A DNA stretch of 46,017 nucleotides. It comes from Burkholderia dolosa (GTDB lineage: Bacteria > Pseudomonadota > Gammaproteobacteria > Burkholderiales > Burkholderiaceae). The position numbers and the translations under genes were made by a program. Where the stretch lies: the NCBI RefSeq assembly GCF_902499135.1, contig NZ_CABVPR010000045.1:1-46017 (forward strand). Direction: 5' to 3'. Positions 45,865-46,017 of this stretch are shown in pieces (the stretch's first letter is position 1; every line of letters starts with the position of its first letter). The notes below the pieces were generated by a model. It had not been told where the DNA came from. It saw only the letters and a list, made by a program, of their open reading frames with translations, and made no database searches.

Positions 45865-45991
45865 CCGAAAGCGGCGAAGTCGCTGAACGCCTGATGTCGC
45901 TGACAGCGCTGAAGCCGCGAAGCCGCCAAAGCAGCAAAAGCGGGCCTATCCGTGATTTCGTGGGCGGGGCATATCATGAGGTGTAAAAGTC

Positions 45992-46017
45992 ATGGATATG
46001 CCAATGAAGAAGAAAAG
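45992..46017 (+). CDS. Start of a gene cut by the right edge
   Basis: GAGGTG (45978-45983) lies 8 bases before an ATG at 45992 that opens MDMPMKKK and runs off the window. Two further in-frame ATGs (45998, 46004) are alternative starts. The DNA is locally AT-richer. Too short to identify. Confidence 0.45.

Noticed and set aside
44930-45977. Minus-strand frames encoding repeats such as SADSAD and LSTSAPQH
   Set aside because: They are produced by the 9-bp and 8-bp DNA repeats; equivalent frames exist on both strands, and there is no start signal.

Overview
The window is very GC-rich with strongly G/C-biased third codon positions, and the proteins look like a Burkholderia, probably of the B. 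cepacia complex. That assignment is by recognition of the proteins; no database search was possible. No rRNA, tRNA, CRISPR array or insertion sequence was seen. Genes are dense, but several AT-rich intergenic stretches stand out against the background.

Layout. (1) 1-4975: two small envelope proteins on the minus strand (an SH3-type protein cut by the window edge and a Tyr/Gly-rich lipoprotein), an RpoD-like sigma factor, a helix-hairpin-helix protein resembling the front part of family X DNA polymerases, and a MerR regulator divergent from a DUF2938 membrane protein, with a soxbox-like promoter between them. (2) 5022-6651: an 8-bp tandem repeat followed by an acetyl-CoA hydrolase / CoA-transferase of the AarC type. 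(3) 7306-14536: a tightly coupled seven-gene plus-strand operon for a phosphonate conjugate. PEP mutase fused to a PntC-like nucleotidyltransferase, phosphonopyruvate decarboxylase and 2-aminoethylphosphonate (AEP) transaminase supply and activate AEP. A CDP-alcohol phosphatidyltransferase, a 2-oxoglutarate/Fe(II) oxygenase, a flippase-like membrane protein and a second nucleotidyltransferase are the likely tailoring and lipid-attachment steps. The operon ends at a clear intrinsic terminator. (4) 14803-16058: a proline iminopeptidase and a small hypothetical protein. (5) 16512-21762: a minus-strand chaperone-usher fimbrial operon (usher, minor subunit, chaperone, DUF1120 subunit) with a long AT-rich upstream region. 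(6) 22541-33270: six minus-strand genes of the circularly permuted ATP-grasp / alpha-E / transglutaminase type, a predicted amide-bond-forming system with two sets of parts; one transglutaminase has Ser in place of the catalytic Cys. (7) 33543-34573: a decayed LysR regulator and AT-rich DNA. (8) 34574-45297: a poly-N-acetylglucosamine exopolysaccharide operon (two leader genes of unknown function, pgaA-B-C-D, a glmS paralogue that would feed UDP-GlcNAc synthesis, and a secreted protein of unknown function). (9) 45298-46017: long 9-bp and 8-bp tandem repeats and the first codons of another gene.

The most promising candidates for new biology are the AEP-conjugate (possibly phosphonolipid) operon and the six-gene ATP-grasp/alpha-E/transglutaminase cluster. 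Both use known protein families, but the sequence does not reveal their products.
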